A DNA stretch of 64,000 nt from Streptomyces fildesensis (GTDB taxonomy: Bacteria > Actinomycetota > Actinomycetes > Streptomycetales > Streptomycetaceae), in NCBI RefSeq assembly GCF_016107395.1, contig NZ_JAAIKO010000024.1, positions 51,254 to 115,253 on the forward strand, in the 5' to 3' direction. A program made the translations under genes and the position numbers. The notes beneath the pieces were generated by a model that saw only the letters and a program-made list of their open reading frames with translations, was not told the DNA's origin and searched no databases. Position 1 is the first letter of the stretch. Each line of letters starts with the position of its first letter. Shown one piece after another: positions 42,141 to 51,244 of this stretch.

Positions 42141-42155
42141 TTGACGTCCCGTCAG
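42141..42155. promoter_or_regulatory. 15-bp palindrome-like site near the second rpf promoter
   Basis: TTGACGTCCCGTCAG fits the same pattern as the three operator-like copies at 5758, 7212 and 8045. It lies between the rpf gene and the P450 stop, about 170 bases before the rpf start. Confidence 0.35.
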
Positions 42156-42180
42156 GGATTAACGGTGTGAAAGGCTGGAC

Positions 42181-43494
42181 TCAGGACGTCGATTCGAGGA
42201 TTCCGGTTTCGGGGGTGAAACCCACCGGCAGCGTCCGCAGCCCGCGCATGATGAGGCCGCCGCGCCACCGCAGATCGTCCGGCTCGGCCGCCAGCCGCAG
42301 GTCCGGGAGCCGGGTCAGCAGCGTCGCGAGCGCGGACTGCGCCTCCAGGCGGGCCAGCGGGGCGCCCAGGCAGTAGTGGATGCCGTGCCCGTAGCCGACG
42401 TGCTGGTTGTCGCGGCGCGCCAGGTCCAACGTGTCGGGTCCGTCGAACCGGTCGGGGTCGCGGTCGGCCGCCGCCAGCACCACCAGCACCGGCTCGCCCT
42501 CCCCGATCCGCTGCCCGCCGATCGTCAGCGACTGCGTCGCGAACCGCCACGTCGCCAGCTCGACCGGCCCGTCGTACCGCAGCAGTTCCTCCACCGCGGT
42601 CTCCAGGAGGTCCGTCTCACCACGGGCGATGGACGCCTGGAGCTGGGCGCGTTGCTCGGGATGGCGCAGCAGCGTGTAGACGCCGTTGCCGATGAGGTTG
42701 ACGGTGGTCTCGAAACCGGCGAAGAGCAGGATGAAGGCCATCGCGGCGGCCTCGTTCTCCGACAGGTGCTCACCGTGGTCGCTCGCCTTGATGAGCCCGG
42801 AGATCAGATCGTCGCCGGGGTCCGCGCGCTTGCGGTGGATCAGCTCCAGCAGATACGCCCGCATCTTCTTCACCGACCGGGCGACGCCGCCGCGCGGGCC
42901 GCCGCCGTGGCGGATCATCATGCCCGCCCAGTCCCGGAAGTCGTCCTGGTCCTCGGGCGGGACGCCCAGCAGATCGCAGATCGTGTAGATGGGGAGCGGG
43001 AACGCGAACTCGTGGATGAGGTCCGCCTCCGACTTCACCGCGCCCGCCTCGTCCACCTGCAGACCGTCGATGAGCCGGTCGGTCAGCTCCTGCACCCGCG
43101 GTGCGAACTCCGCGATCCGGCGCGGGGTGAACGCCTTGGAGACGAGCCGCCGCAGCCGGGTGTGGTCCGGCGGATCGATGTTCAGCAGGTGCGTCATCAG
43201 ATCCGCGCCGCGCTCGCCGGGGATGCCCACCTTGTTCTTGGCGTTGGCGCCCTCGCTGTGATGACCCCGGTTCTTGCTGAGCCGCGCGTCCGCCAGCGCC
43301 TGCCGCGCGTCCGCGTACCGCGTCACCAGCCAGGCGTCCACGCCGCTGGGGAGCGTGGTCCTGTGCACCGGCGAGTGCTCGCGCAGCCAGGCGTACGCCG
43401 GGTACGGATCGGCGGCGAACTCCCAGGTGAAGAGGGTGGGGGCGGGAGGGGCGGCGGGGGTGGGCGCGGGGGTTGCGGCAGTCTCGTCAGGCAC
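42181..43494 (-). CDS. Cytochrome P450 (CYP107-like)
   Basis: 437 residues. The I-helix has FAGFETTVNLIGNG, the K-helix EELLRYDGPV, and the haem ligand is the Cys in GYGHGIHYCLGAPLARLE. A Pro/Ala-rich N-terminus of about 18 residues precedes the usual start of the fold. The gene overlaps endonuclease V by 8 bases. No ferredoxin, reductase or biosynthetic gene is adjacent, so its oxidised substrate cannot be inferred. Position next to the rpf pair matches a conserved orphan P450 of S. coelicolor, which I recall as CYP107T1. Confidence 0.92.
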   Translation of the reverse strand: MPDETAATPAPTPAAPPAPTLFTWEFAADPYPAYAWLREHSPVHRTTLPSGVDAWLVTRYADARQALADARLSKNRGHHSEGANAKNKVGIPGERGADLMTHLLNIDPPDHTRLRRLVSKAFTPRRIAEFAPRVQELTDRLIDGLQVDEAGAVKSEADLIHEFAFPLPIYTICDLLGVPPEDQDDFRDWAGMMIRHGGGPRGGVARSVKKMRAYLLELIHRKRADPGDDLISGLIKASDHGEHLSENEAAAMAFILLFAGFETTVNLIGNGVYTLLRHPEQRAQLQASIARGETDLLETAVEELLRYDGPVELATWRFATQSLTIGGQRIGEGEPVLVVLAAADRDPDRFDGPDTLDLARRDNQHVGYGHGIHYCLGAPLARLEAQSALATLLTRLPDLRLAAEPDDLRWRGGLIMRGLRTLPVGFTPETGILESTS

Positions 43495-44188
43495 CCCCTG
43501 ACGCTAGCGCGTCCCGGCAGAGCCGATCGGCGAGCCGGGTCGTCTGCGGCAGCCGGTACTCCGGCGCCAGCGCGAGGACGTGCCGGCACGCGGTGTCCAG
43601 GTCGATGCGGTGCCCTGTCGACACATAGACCGGTTTGACGCCCCGCTGGGTGCGCAGCACGCGGCCCACGGTCTCCCCGTCGTCGACGAGCGGTACGAAC
43701 GCCCCGCGTTCCGGGCCCAGCGCGGCCGGGTCGTGGCGTCCGGTGAACGGTGTCTTCGCGACCCCGGCGGTCGGAATGCCGGTGATCACCCCGAGGTGGC
43801 AGGCGAGGCCGAACCGCCGGGGGTGCGCCAGCCCGTGACCGTCGCAGACCAGCAGATCCGGGACGGTGCTCAGCTTGCGCAGCGCCTCGACCAGGGCGGG
43901 CAGCTCGCGGAACGCGAACAGCCCCGGGACATAAGGGAACGAGGTCTCGGCGACGGCTGTCGCCTGCTCCACCGGCGCGAGCGTCCGCGCGTCCAGTACG
44001 ACGACGGCCGCGGCCACCCGGTCGCCCGTGCCGTTCCCGTCGCCCGCGTACGCGACGTCCAGCCCGGCGACGAAGCGCGGCTCGCGCGGGCCTGGCCCGC
44101 GATGGTCCGCCCGCGCCCGCAGCCGGTCCTGGATCTCCAGCGCCTGCGCCTCACCGGCGGGCCACTCGTGCGGCACATCAATCTGCAT
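43487..44188 (-). CDS. nfi: Endonuclease V (deoxyinosine repair)
   Basis: 233 residues. It cleaves DNA one base past deoxyinosine to begin repair of deaminated adenine. The motif VAGLDVAYAGDG near residue 43 carries the first catalytic Asp. LVCDGHGLAHPRRFGLACHLGV holds the next metal-binding residue, and GIPTAGVAKT with the C-terminal HRIDLDTACRHVLAL ends the fold. Length is normal for the family. It overlaps the P450 gene by 8 bases at its end. Confidence 0.92.
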   Translation of the reverse strand: MQIDVPHEWPAGEAQALEIQDRLRARADHRGPGPREPRFVAGLDVAYAGDGNGTGDRVAAAVVVLDARTLAPVEQATAVAETSFPYVPGLFAFRELPALVEALRKLSTVPDLLVCDGHGLAHPRRFGLACHLGVITGIPTAGVAKTPFTGRHDPAALGPERGAFVPLVDDGETVGRVLRTQRGVKPVYVSTGHRIDLDTACRHVLALAPEYRLPQTTRLADRLCRDALASGGA

Positions 44189-44265
44189 GGCAGAACGCTA
44201 CGTTGCGGCCCGGAGCCCGGTCGCCCCGGATTCCGCGCCGGACATCCCCTGCCTGCTCCGTCGGT

Positions 44266-45237
44266 CTATTCGGCTGCGCGCAGGGTGTCGCGGTAGCGGC
44301 GGGCGGCGGCCCGCAGCGCGGATTCCGGGTCGAGCCCGGCGGCGGTGGCCGCGGAGGCCAGTGCCAGCAGCAGGTCGCCGAGCGCCGTCTGGTCCGACGG
44401 CACCTCGACGCCGGCGGCGTCCGGCACCGGCAGCCCGGCCCTGCGCGCCCGGCCGCTGAGCTGCGCGGCCAGCGCGAGCGCCGGCTGCCCGACGGGCACC
44501 CCGTCCGTCACCGAGTCGCGCTGCTTCTCCACGGCCTTGAGCCGGACCCAGTTCGCCTGGACGGCCTCGGGGGTCTCGGCGACCTCGTCCCCGAAGATGT
44601 GCGGGTGCCGGTGGATCAGCTTGTCGACGATCGTGCCGGCGACGTCGTCGACCGAGAACGGCTCCTCCGCGTCCTCCTCGGCGATCCGGGAGTGGAAGAC
44701 GACCTGCAGCAGTACGTCCCCGAGCTCCTCGCGCAGCGACTCCCGGTCGCCCTCCTCGATCGCCTCGACCAGTTCGTACATCTCCTCGATGCCGTACTTG
44801 GCGAGGTCCGTGTGGGTCTGCTCACGGGTCCACGGGCACTCCGCGCGGATCCGGTCCATGACCTGCACGAGATCGAGCAGCCGCGCGCCCGGCAGGTCGT
44901 ACGAGCCGGGCAGCAGTTCCAGGTCCGGCATCGCGACCCGCCCCGACCCGCCGAGGCGGGCCAGTTCGTCGGTGACCGCGGGGTCGTTGTCAGCGGCCGG
45001 CAGATAGACGACGGTCCGCTCACCGGCGGTGGCGTCCACCAGTTCCCGCCCGGTCGGCGCCGCGTGCACGACGCGTACGCCCGCCTCCCGCAGATACGGA
45101 AGCTGCGGATGCCCGGGGTCGGCGCAGATGACCTGGTCGGCACCGCGCAGCAGTTCCCACGCGGGCCACGACAGCAGACCGGGTGCCACACGGTGGCTGG
45201 TGGTGAGCAGTACGAGGCGGCCTGGCGCGGGGGTCAT
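44266..45237 (-). CDS. mazG: Nucleoside triphosphate pyrophosphohydrolase MazG
   Basis: 323 residues from the ATG at 45237; a GTG at 45249 is an alternative. Residues about 125-200 are the MazG domain with VQVMDRIRAECPWTREQTHTDLAKYGIEEMYELVEAIE and REELGDVLLQVVFHSRIAEE, in which E-E-x-x-E and E-x-x-D bind Mg. The enzyme hydrolyses non-canonical NTPs. The N-terminal 110 residues resemble the tetrapyrrole-methylase-like module of B. subtilis YabN, but are reduced. The C-terminal extension of about 70 residues is Ala-rich. Confidence 0.9.
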   Translation of the reverse strand: MTPAPGRLVLLTTSHRVAPGLLSWPAWELLRGADQVICADPGHPQLPYLREAGVRVVHAAPTGRELVDATAGERTVVYLPAADNDPAVTDELARLGGSGRVAMPDLELLPGSYDLPGARLLDLVQVMDRIRAECPWTREQTHTDLAKYGIEEMYELVEAIEEGDRESLREELGDVLLQVVFHSRIAEEDAEEPFSVDDVAGTIVDKLIHRHPHIFGDEVAETPEAVQANWVRLKAVEKQRDSVTDGVPVGQPALALAAQLSGRARRAGLPVPDAAGVEVPSDQTALGDLLLALASAATAAGLDPESALRAAARRYRDTLRAAE

Positions 45238-45320
45238 CAAGTCATCCACCGCTCGAACCTACCCCGCCCCGCGCCCCTGCTCCGCCCCGTCCCGGGAGCG
45301 GACCCCCGGGGTCCGGCCCC

Positions 45321-45346
45321 GGGCGGCCGGGGTGGGCCGGCCGCCC
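45321..45346 (-). terminator. Terminator of the SurA-like lipoprotein gene
   Basis: GGGCGGCCGG and CCGGCCGCCC pair perfectly around GGTGGG, nine bases after the stop codon of the minus-strand gene at 45355. Confidence 0.75.
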
Positions 45347-45354
45347 GGTCGGGG

Positions 45355-45996
45355 TCAGGCGCCCTGGACGGGGGCGGTCGCCACGGGGACGAGCCACGGT
45401 TCGTGGGTGGCGCCCAGGCGGGCGTTCTGGACGTCCCAGGTGCCGTAGCGGGGGTTCACGTCGATCTTCATGTCCTTGCCGGTCTTGGCGAGCAGCTGGT
45501 TCAGGGCCGCGCTTCCGCCGTCGCTGCCGGGCTCGACGCCGAGACTGGAGATGATCTTGCCCGCCTCGACCTGCAGCCGGCAGAAGGCGTCGATGTCGGA
45601 GGGCGCGACGTTGTACTTCTCCAGCAGCGCGGGCGCCAGCGCGTCCGGCCCGCCGGACTGGGCCTCCAGTGCCGTCCGCATCTGCCCGACGTCGGAGCGG
45701 GTGACCGTGACCCCCGCGTCCTTGGCGACGCGGTCCAGCAGCCGGGTCACCACCATCGTGCCGAGCGTCTGGCTGGTCAGGTCGCTGCTGCCCTCGATGA
45801 GGGCCGCCGCCTGGGGCGACTTCTCCTGCGCGGTGCGGACCGCGTTGACCTTCGACTGGAGGTCCGAGACGGAGATCGTCTCGTTCTCCACCACTGCGGC
45901 GGCCCCCGCGTGCGGGGTGCCGCACGCGCTGATCACAGGGGTCATCGCCACGAGTGCGGCGGCGGCGAGCGAGACGGCGGTGCGTCGGCGGACCAT
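45355..45996 (-). CDS. SurA N-terminal-like lipoprotein (chaperone-type)
   Basis: 213 residues from the ATG at 45996 (GGGAGG upstream). A lipobox-like VISAC at about residues 21-25 marks a lipoprotein. Residues 35-175 are helical and resemble the SurA/PrsA N-terminal chaperone domain (VVENETISVSDLQSKVNAVRTAQ...DVGQMRTALE...YNVAPSDIDAFCRLQ), but no PpiC peptidyl-prolyl isomerase domain follows. The end has RYGTWDVQNARLG, a beta strand also seen at the end of SurA-like proteins. It probably helps folding of exported proteins. Located next to mazG, as in S. coelicolor. Confidence 0.82.
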   Translation of the reverse strand: MVRRRTAVSLAAAALVAMTPVISACGTPHAGAAAVVENETISVSDLQSKVNAVRTAQEKSPQAAALIEGSSDLTSQTLGTMVVTRLLDRVAKDAGVTVTRSDVGQMRTALEAQSGGPDALAPALLEKYNVAPSDIDAFCRLQVEAGKIISSLGVEPGSDGGSAALNQLLAKTGKDMKIDVNPRYGTWDVQNARLGATHEPWLVPVATAPVQGA

Positions 45997-46121
45997 GGTG
46001 CCTCCCGGCATGGGATCGAGCGGCGGTGCTTCGACCTTGCGAAGATCGAGGATATGGAGCGGACCGCTTCGATATCCAGCACTCCGCCGAACTGGGCCGT
46101 GTCCGGCCGAACCCGAACGGC

Positions 46122-46838
46122 TCAGCTGGTGGGCAGCTTCTCGTTCGGGCAGGTGTTCAGCTGCTTGCGCATCGCGTCCTTCTCGGCGGCGGTGACCCAC
46201 ACCCCGTACTTCTTCTTCACCGCGACCTGCCGCGCCACGTACGCGCACCGGTAGCCCTTGTTCGGCGGCAGCCATGTCGCGGTGTCGCCGTCGCCCTTGG
46301 AGCGGTTGGCGGACGCGTCGGCGGCGATGAGGTTCATCGGGTCGTTGGCGAACTGCACCCGCTTGTCGGTCGTCCACTGCCCGGCGCCCTTCTGCCAGGC
46401 GTCGGAGAGCGCGACCGCGTGGTCGATGTCGATCGTGCTCTTGCCCCGGGTGTAGGTGAGCTGCTGCCCGGTGTACGGGTCGTCCAGCTTCCCCGAGGTG
46501 ACGACGCAGTCGCCGCCCTTCTCCGCGCGGAACGTTTCCGCGGTGAGGTCGCGCTTCAGTATGTCGTCGCGCGTCCCGCAGCCGTTGTGGTCGGTGTCGA
46601 CCCAGGACTTGCCGAACTTCTCCCGCGTGTAACCGGTCTTCGGCGCCCGCCCCTTGACGGTCAGGGAGTCGACGGCGGCCAGCGCGCTGCCGCCGGGAGC
46701 CGACTTCCCCGGTCCGTTGCCGTTGCCGTTCCCGGCACCGCCCGCGGTGTCGGCCTTGCAGCCCGCCGCGCCGAGCAGTCCGGCGACCGCCAGCCCGCAG
46801 AGGAGTATGTGTGGTGCCCGTGCCCCGCGTTTGACCAT
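46122..46838 (-). CDS. Secreted HNH endonuclease (DUF1524-like), lipoprotein
   Basis: 238 residues. Signal peptide and lipobox LLGAAGC (about 21-27) are followed by an Asn/Gly-rich linker and a nuclease domain with GRAPKTGYTREKFGKSW, DTDHNGCGTRDDILKRDL and the DUF1524 active site IDIDHAVALSDAW (His and Asp). The end has NLIAADASANRSKGDGD and W-PPNKGYRCAYVARQVAVKKKY. It would be an extracellular nuclease tethered to the membrane, for nutrient or DNA-uptake roles. The active-site residues appear intact. Confidence 0.88.
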   Translation of the reverse strand: MVKRGARAPHILLCGLAVAGLLGAAGCKADTAGGAGNGNGNGPGKSAPGGSALAAVDSLTVKGRAPKTGYTREKFGKSWVDTDHNGCGTRDDILKRDLTAETFRAEKGGDCVVTSGKLDDPYTGQQLTYTRGKSTIDIDHAVALSDAWQKGAGQWTTDKRVQFANDPMNLIAADASANRSKGDGDTATWLPPNKGYRCAYVARQVAVKKKYGVWVTAAEKDAMRKQLNTCPNEKLPTS

Positions 46839-46906
46839 GCTCGCACCTTATGGCGTTGACAGCCCGGCGTCCGGAGCGGCCCGGTCGGACCACCCATCTG
46901 CTCGCC

Positions 46907-48466
46907 TCATGCCCGAACTTGGCCCAGCCATGCCAGGGTGCGGCGCAACTCGACGCAGAACGGATGGTGCGGTCCGTGCACGCGGTCGGCGTCGTAGAGG
47001 AGCCGTGCGAGCACCTCCCGGGCGGTGGCGCGGTCGCCGACGGAGAGCAGGAGGTTGCCGATCCGGCGGCGGATCTCCAGCGGGACGACCGGGTCGGTGG
47101 CCGCGTACCGCTCGAAGTACGGCAGCAGGGTGCGGTATTCGCCGAGGGCGGCGCCGGCCTCGCCGAGCTGTTCGAGGCACTGCGCCGCCTCGTAGCGGAA
47201 CTGCAGGACCTGCCGGTCGGCCGGACCGCTCTGGGTGGCGAACTCGTCCGCCAGCCGCCGCAGTTCGGGGAACGCGCGGCGGAACTGGCCGTCCTCCATG
47301 AGCGTGGCGGCGTACTGCTTGCGCAGCATGCGCACGATCGGTGAGTGCTCGCCGTGCTTCGCGGCGGCGGCGGGCAGCACGCCCCCGAGGATGTCGACGG
47401 CCTGCGTGATGCGGCCCGCGTCGAGCAGCCGTCTGACCTCGTCGACCGCGGCGGCGATGTCCGGCCCCGCCGGCGGCGTCGGCGTGGTGGAAGGCGGCGT
47501 CGACGGCATGGCCGGCACCTGGACACCTTCCTGGCCGGTACCGGGCCGGTCCGGCCAGGGGGCGTGCGGGCGCAGGAACGGGCGGGTGGGGTCCATCGGC
47601 CCGGGCGGGCGCTGCGCGTGCGCGGTCCCGGCGGACGGGAGCATTGACGCGAGTTCACCGTAGACGCGCTGGGCGTCGGCGGGCCGGTGCTGCGGGTCCT
47701 TGGCGAGCAGCCGCAGGACGAGGGACTCCAGCGGCGCGGGCACCTCGGGCCGCAGCTGGCGCAGCGCGACCGGGGCCTCGTAGAGATGGCGGTGCAGGAC
47801 GCCGAGCGCGGTGGAGCCGTGGAACGGGACGTTGCCGCTGAGTAGTTCGTGCAGGACCACCCCGAGCGCGTACAGGTCGGTGCGCGGTCCGACGGCGCCG
47901 CCCATCGCCTGTTCCGGCGCCATGTACGCGGGGCTGCCGATCGGGGTGCCGGTGTGGGTGAGGCGGGTGGTGTCGGTGTCCATGACGGACGCGACGCCGA
48001 GGTCGAGCACGACGACGGTGCCGTCGGGGCGCACCATCACATTGCTCGGCTTCAGGTCGCGGTGCACGATCGGCACCGCGTGGACGGCGGAGAGCGCCGC
48101 GCACAACTGGGCGGCGACCGCCACCGCCCAGGGCCACGGGTAGGGGTCGTGCTCGGCGAGGTGGTCCGCCAGGTCCTGGCCCTCGACGTGCTGCATGACG
48201 AGGTACAGCTCGTCGCCGTCGGTGCCCGCGTCATGGACGGTGACCAGGCCGGGGTGGTCGACCTGGGCGGTGACCCGGCACTCGCGGTCGAACCGCTGGC
48301 GCAGCTCGGCGACGTTCTCGCCGCCAGCGACCTTGTCGGGGCGCAGCAGCTTCACCGCGACCCGGCGGTCCAGTCGGCGGTCGTACGCCGTCCAGACCTG
48401 GCCCATGCCGCCCTGGCCGAGAACGGTGGCCAGCTCGTACCGCCCCGCGACGAGCCGGCCGTTCAC
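46907..48466 (-). CDS. Ser/Thr protein kinase with helical C-terminal repeat region
   Basis: 519 residues from the GTG at 48466, coupled by GTGA to the upstream membrane-protein gene. The kinase domain is about 1-275: GQGGMGQVW (Gly loop), VAVKLLRP (Lys), HRDLKPSNVM (catalytic loop) and DLGVAS where DFG is usual. The activation segment has TPIGSPAYMAPEQ. After a Pro-rich linker, residues about 335-519 form a helical, TPR-like region. No transmembrane helix is present, so membrane attachment may come from the coupled gene upstream. Substrates are unknown. Confidence 0.9.
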   Translation of the reverse strand: MNGRLVAGRYELATVLGQGGMGQVWTAYDRRLDRRVAVKLLRPDKVAGGENVAELRQRFDRECRVTAQVDHPGLVTVHDAGTDGDELYLVMQHVEGQDLADHLAEHDPYPWPWAVAVAAQLCAALSAVHAVPIVHRDLKPSNVMVRPDGTVVVLDLGVASVMDTDTTRLTHTGTPIGSPAYMAPEQAMGGAVGPRTDLYALGVVLHELLSGNVPFHGSTALGVLHRHLYEAPVALRQLRPEVPAPLESLVLRLLAKDPQHRPADAQRVYGELASMLPSAGTAHAQRPPGPMDPTRPFLRPHAPWPDRPGTGQEGVQVPAMPSTPPSTTPTPPAGPDIAAAVDEVRRLLDAGRITQAVDILGGVLPAAAAKHGEHSPIVRMLRKQYAATLMEDGQFRRAFPELRRLADEFATQSGPADRQVLQFRYEAAQCLEQLGEAGAALGEYRTLLPYFERYAATDPVVPLEIRRRIGNLLLSVGDRATAREVLARLLYDADRVHGPHHPFCVELRRTLAWLGQVRA

Positions 48467-49098
48467 CGGCCTTCTTCCTTGCGGAGGTAGTCACTCAGCT
48501 CGTCCAGCTCGGCGCGGACCTGGTCGATGCGCGGCGCGGGCGTGCCGGCCGGTCCCGGGGTCGGCGTCGCGGCCGGGTCCGGGGCCACCGGAGCGGTGGG
48601 AGCCGGGGTGGAGGTGGGGGTGTCCCGGTACGGGTTGTAGTCGGCGCGCGGGGTCGGCAGCTGCGTCTGGTGCACCTGCTGGCGCGGCGGCTGCGGGGCG
48701 GCGTAGGGGAACTGCTGCTGCCCGTACGCCCTGGACGCGTTCTGCGCGTCCACCTCCCGGAAGTGCCGGATGTCGGAGACCAGGTAGTACACCGCCACCG
48801 CGATGGCCTGGATCACCAGGATGGAGACCACCGCGTTGTCCCGCGGGCTGTTCCTGTTGCCGCTCTCGCCGCTGTCGCCGCCGTTGCCGAGGAGCGCCAC
48901 CAGTACGACGGTCAGGACGAAGCTGGCGCCGCAGAGCACCCAGTCCACGGCGTTGCGCCGGCGCAGCAGGGCGACGCGCAGCAGCGGTGTCCAGGCGAGC
49001 ATTCCGCACGACAGCACCGCGAGCAGCACGAACAGGACTCGCAGCCCGGAACGTGTGCCGTCACTCGGCTGGGGCGGCACGATGCCTGGGCCGTTCAT
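48463..49098 (-). CDS. Membrane protein coupled to the Ser/Thr kinase
   Basis: 211 residues from the ATG at 49098 with CAGGAG upstream. Three hydrophobic segments (GLRVLFVLLAVLSCGMLAW, AVDWVLCGASFVLTVVLVALLG, NAVVSILVIQAIAVAVYYLVS) are followed by a Gln/Pro/Thr-rich cytoplasmic tail and a helical end DQVRAELDELSDYLRKEEG. Its stop overlaps the kinase GTG as GTGA, so the two are likely made together. It may anchor or regulate the kinase, which has no membrane segment. I do not recognise a named family. Confidence 0.75.
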   Translation of the reverse strand: MNGPGIVPPQPSDGTRSGLRVLFVLLAVLSCGMLAWTPLLRVALLRRRNAVDWVLCGASFVLTVVLVALLGNGGDSGESGNRNSPRDNAVVSILVIQAIAVAVYYLVSDIRHFREVDAQNASRAYGQQQFPYAAPQPPRQQVHQTQLPTPRADYNPYRDTPTSTPAPTAPVAPDPAATPTPGPAGTPAPRIDQVRAELDELSDYLRKEEGR

Positions 49099-49404
49099 GG
49101 CTGCTCCTGAACAAAAGTCTCGGCTGGAAGAGCGAGCGTATCGGCAGGGGCGGACGAGCGGTCTGGCGATGCCACAACAATTCGGACCGGACCACACCCC
49201 GCACGAACACCGTGCACCCCCGCCACCGTCCGGCCGACGGTCCGGCCGCTGTCACCAAGAGCGACGCAGACTGCGATACGGGTGGTTGCGGTGACCGGAG
49301 AACGGCCGGCCGAACCACATACCCGCGCCACTCACGTATCTTTTCGTGGCGGGCGTGCACCGGCCGAGGGTGCCGCGCGTCTTCCCGTGCGAAAGGAACG
49401 CAGC

Positions 49405-50835
49405 ATGGACATGGCTACCGCGGCCATCCCCGCCCAGCACGGGAACAGCTCCTCTCCCGGCAGCCGCTTGCAGCGGCTCTTCCGCCCCCGGCTCGACCCG
49501 TACTGGCTGGCCGGCGCGCTCTTCGTCGCGTACGCCACCCTGTCGGTGTGCCGGTTCCGGCGGATGGCGACGATGTCCTGGGACCTCGGGATCTTCGAGC
49601 AGGCGATCAAGTCCTATGCGCACTTCCAGGCGCCGGTCGCCGATCTCAAGGGCCCCGGGACCAATATCCTCGGCGATCACTTCAGCCCCATCACGGCCCT
49701 CGTCGCCCCCTTCTACCGGGTCTTTCCCACCCCGGTCACCCTCCTCGTGGTGCAGGCCGTCCTCTTCGCGCTCTCCGTCGTCCCGGTCACCCGGGTCGCT
49801 GCGCACTTCCTCGGCCGCGGCCGGGGGCTGGCCGTCGGTGTCGCCTACGGCCTGTCGTGGGGGGTGCAGCGGGCGATCGAGTTCGACTTCCACGAGATCG
49901 CCTTCGCCATGCCGATGCTCGCCTTCTCCCTGGAGGCCGTGCTGCGCAAGCGGTGGAAGACCGCCATGTGGTGGGCGCTGCCGCTGATCCTCGTCAAGGA
50001 GGACATGGGCGCGACCGTCGCCGCCATCGGTGTCGTCGTGCTGCTGCGGACCCGGCGCGAGGATCCGCGGACCGCGTCGTACGCGATCTGGCTCATCGGT
50101 TTCGGTATCGCCTTCGCCGCCATCGCCTTCGGCGTCCTCATCCCCGCCTTCAACAACAGCGGCGGCTACGACTACTGGAACAAGCTCGGCGGCAGCGGCG
50201 CGCCCGTCGCCGGCACCATTCCGCCGGACACCGCGCTGCGCACCCTGTTGTGGATCCTGCTGCCGACCAGCGGGCTGCTCGCGCTGCGCTCCCCGCTGCT
50301 GATCGCCGCGCTGCCCACCATCGGCTGGCGCTTCATCTCCCACGACGACCACTACTGGGGCCTGGACTGGCACTACAGCGCCGTGCTGATGCCCGTCGTC
50401 CTCCTCGCCCTCGTCGACGCCGTCAACGAGTCGCGCAACAGCCCGCGGGGCTGGCTGCGCTCCTACGCCTCGCAGGTGCCGGCCGCCGTGGCGGCCGCGG
50501 CCCTGGCGCTGAGCACCACCCTCCCGCTGGCGGATCTCACGCACACCGCCACGTACCAGCCCGGGGAACACGTCAAGGCCGTCGAGAAGCTGCTGCGGCA
50601 GATCCCGGACGGTGCGAGCGTCGAGGCCAACGTCGGGCCGATCAGCAGGCTCGTCAACCGCTGCACCGTCTACTGGGTCGGCGGGGCCAAGAACGTCGTC
50701 CCCGACTACATCGCGATCGACAACGGGGACGGCTGGGTCCCCGACCCGGTCGAGTACGCCCACCAGCTCCATCCGTCGGCGGCCTACACCCAGATCGCCA
50801 ACAGCGAGGGCTACGTCATCCTGCGTCGCGCGTAG
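49405..50835 (+). CDS. DUF2079-domain membrane protein (GT-C-like)
   Basis: 476 residues from the ATG at 49405 (AAAGGAACG upstream). It is a multi-pass protein with LGIFEQAIKSYAHFQAP...ILGDHFSPITALVAPFYRVFPTPVTLLVVQ, the DUF2079 hallmark, and a long extracytoplasmic end. As I recall, DUF2079 falls in the GT-C glycosyltransferase clan. It overlaps the convergent gtrA-like gene by 20 bases. The trio with GtrA and the GtrB-like enzyme suggests surface sugar transfer from a lipid carrier. Confidence 0.85.
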   Translation: MDMATAAIPAQHGNSSSPGSRLQRLFRPRLDPYWLAGALFVAYATLSVCRFRRMATMSWDLGIFEQAIKSYAHFQAPVADLKGPGTNILGDHFSPITALVAPFYRVFPTPVTLLVVQAVLFALSVVPVTRVAAHFLGRGRGLAVGVAYGLSWGVQRAIEFDFHEIAFAMPMLAFSLEAVLRKRWKTAMWWALPLILVKEDMGATVAAIGVVVLLRTRREDPRTASYAIWLIGFGIAFAAIAFGVLIPAFNNSGGYDYWNKLGGSGAPVAGTIPPDTALRTLLWILLPTSGLLALRSPLLIAALPTIGWRFISHDDHYWGLDWHYSAVLMPVVLLALVDAVNESRNSPRGWLRSYASQVPAAVAAAALALSTTLPLADLTHTATYQPGEHVKAVEKLLRQIPDGASVEANVGPISRLVNRCTVYWVGGAKNVVPDYIAIDNGDGWVPDPVEYAHQLHPSAAYTQIANSEGYVILRRA

Positions 50836-51244
50836 CCGGGGTGAGGGCGGGCTCCTGGGCGGGGGCCGGCTGCTCGCGGGTCAGCAGGATCCGCCGGGAG
50901 AGCAGGAACGTCACGGGGATCGCGGCGGCCGCCGCGATCAGCGGGGCGGGCTTCTCCCCCACCCCGCACCACTCCACCAGGACGTACATGCCGACCGAGG
51001 TGACGGTGAAGTTCGTCAGGTTGGTCAGCGGGAAGAACAGGAACTTCCGCCAGGTCGGCCGGGTCCGGTAGGTGAAGTACGTGTTGAGGAAGAACGAGCC
51101 GATCATGCTCAGCACGAACGCCACGACATACGCCGGGTAGTAGGGCATCCAGCGGTGCAGGAGCAGGTAGCAGCCGTAGAAGGTGCCGGTGTTCACCACA
51201 CCCACCAGGCCGAAGCGCACCACCTGGAGGAGACGTACGGGCAT
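50816..51244 (-). CDS. GtrA-family membrane protein (flippase)
   Basis: 142 residues from the ATG at 51244. Four hydrophobic segments carry the GtrA pattern: VVRFGLVGVVNTGTFYGCYLLL, AYVVAFVLSMIGSFFLNTYFTYR, LTNLTNFTVTSVGMYVLVE and a last helix with VTFLLSRRI. The family moves undecaprenyl-phosphate-linked sugars across the membrane. The start overlaps the stop of the glycosyltransferase gene by one base (TGATG), indicating coupling. The tail-to-tail overlap with the DUF2079 gene is 20 bases. Confidence 0.9.
   Translation of the reverse strand: MPVRLLQVVRFGLVGVVNTGTFYGCYLLLHRWMPYYPAYVVAFVLSMIGSFFLNTYFTYRTRPTWRKFLFFPLTNLTNFTVTSVGMYVLVEWCGVGEKPAPLIAAAAAIPVTFLLSRRILLTREQPAPAQEPALTPATRDAG

Noticed and set aside
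42181..43494. P450 as part of a biosynthetic gene cluster
   Set aside because: No redox partner, synthase or tailoring genes are adjacent; neighbours are repair and housekeeping genes.
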